A stretch of 64,000 nucleotides of DNA from Spirosoma utsteinense (GTDB lineage: Bacteria > Bacteroidota > Bacteroidia > Cytophagales > Spirosomataceae). The notes beneath the pieces are model-generated. The model worked only from the letters and a program-made list of their open reading frames with translations. It made no database searches and had not been told where the DNA came from. Position numbers and translations under genes: made by a program. Below are positions 63,567 to 64,000 of this stretch, piece after piece. The DNA is taken from NCBI RefSeq assembly GCF_014282275.1, contig NZ_VFIA01000009.1, positions 62,001 to 126,000 on the forward strand, in the 5' to 3' direction. Numbering within the stretch: the stretch's first letter is position 1; the number at the start of each line of letters is the position of its first letter.

Positions 63567-63808
63567 CTGACAGGATTACAGGATTGGACAAGTACGCTGT
63601 CCAGGATAGCGCCGAAAGTGGGTTATGGGGGTTTATGTATCCTGGACGGCCACGTCCGGGTTTTAATAGGATTTTCTCTCACCCGGACGTGGCCGTCCAG
63701 GATACACAAACCCCCACAGTCTATACGCTGGAAGCGTTGGAACACGGTTTGATATGACCTCCTGCACAGATTCAGCTTTTATCCTGTTTAATCCTGTAAT
63801 CCTGTCAG
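63567..63808. repeat. Outer inverted repeat, 18-bp arms
   Basis: CTGACAGGATTACAGGAT (63567-63584) is the exact reverse complement of 63791-63808 and the match extends a few bases. The 206 bp between include a complete family B palindrome. Confidence 0.85.
63627..63715. repeat. 35-bp-arm palindrome (family B, copy 2)
   Basis: Arms 63627-63661 and 63681-63715 pair at 34 of 35 positions around a 19-nt loop, the same loop length as copy 1 at 48.6 kb. The core is shared with copy 1 except one position per arm (T63640 with A63702 versus G48604 with C48666), which keeps pairing. The loop sequences differ. Confidence 0.92.
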
Positions 63809-63931
63809 AATAATCCGTAGAAATTCAGTGGCTCAATTTGTGCGGTGTTCAGTGCCCCGAAATAGCCAGATTACGTGCGGTAATTTGTTAAGTTAGCGTG
63901 TCAATACCTGTATTCGAACGCTCCTTACCTC

Positions 63932-64000
63932 ATGAAGCACCTTTTTGCTTTACCGTTTCTTCTGGCTGTCACCGCATACGCTCAGTCGCCAGCCCGTCTG
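63932..64000 (+). CDS. Exported protein, 3'-truncated by window end
   Basis: Only the first 23 codons are present: MKHLFALPFLLAVTAYAQSPARL. A short basic start, a hydrophobic core and AYA-Q form a signal peptide for Sec export. Nothing can be said about the mature protein. Confidence 0.6.
   Translation, partial: MKHLFALPFLLAVTAYAQSPARL

Larger units (their letters stand above)
63558..63931. other. Intergenic region filled by nested palindromes
   Basis: No gene is supported in these 374 bp; a 64-codon frame at its start is not convincing. It contains an outer inverted repeat (63567-63584 with 63791-63808) enclosing a family B palindrome (63627-63715). A promoter for the gene at 63932 should lie at its right end (TAATTTG near 63880 is a weak candidate). 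Confidence 0.6.

Noticed and set aside
63558-63752. 64-codon frame after the M3 peptidase
   Set aside because: Runs through the palindrome arms; no protein-like features.

Overview
This window looks like chromosomal DNA of a Bacteroidota bacterium of the order Cytophagales, most likely a Spirosoma-type member. That assignment is inference from gene content. It rests on a 2554-residue SprA (type IX secretion translocon) next to ruvA, a SusC/SusD remnant, a long NusB in a nusB-ytxH-DUF1573-yajC-YbbR-coaE series, several Bacteroidota-type promoters (TAnnTTTG at -7, sometimes TTG near -33), weak Shine-Dalgarno sites and a GC content in the mid-50s by eye. No tRNA, rRNA, CRISPR array, insertion sequence, prophage or defence island was recognised.

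Layout. 1-1.1 kb: tandem ferritin-like proteins (the first cut by the window edge). 1.4-4.4 kb: ceramidase-like hydrolase, VOC protein and a convergent ATP-grasp enzyme. 4.4-7.0 kb (minus): leucyl aminopeptidase and a two-domain esterase. 7.5-10.7 kb: hybrid histidine kinase with four PAS-like and two receiver domains. 10.7-12.5 kb (minus): ABC exporter half. 12.7-16.7 kb: nusB to coaE housekeeping series. 16.8-18.4 kb: exported amidase. 18.6-19.4 kb (minus): collapsed SusC/SusD pseudogene. 19.6-26.2 kb: S9 peptidase, metzincin-type protease and porin. 26.5-28.4 kb: malate dehydrogenase, YkvA-like protein, TatA. 28.6-31.8 kb: GatA and a LysM lytic transglycosylase. 31.9-42 kb: ruvA, sprA and an Omp85-type barrel. 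42-45.7 kb: aldo/keto reductase, TruC, DinB-like and two unknown proteins. 45.8-49.9 kb: three DEAD-box helicases. 50-57.2 kb: two alpha/beta hydrolases, an unknown exported protein, a GH105 hydrolase, a DMT transporter, a bicupin and an SDR. 57.2-64 kb: M16 peptidase, Tat-type Dabb protein, GNAT, M3 peptidase and the start of another exported protein.

How the genes connect. Much of the window serves the cell envelope and protein turnover: five exported or cytosolic peptidases (M17, S9, metzincin, M16, M3), Sec (YajC), Tat (TatA with two likely substrates), type IX secretion (SprA) and outer-membrane barrels.

The most unusual structure lies between the genes. A set of large, near-perfect palindromes sits mainly downstream of genes (about 15.3, 16.0, 18.5, 26.3, 30.1, 48.6, 61.3 and 63.7 kb). 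Two of these families occur twice in the window, and in both the copies differ by a pair of substitutions that keeps base pairing. This is the best candidate here for something undescribed.
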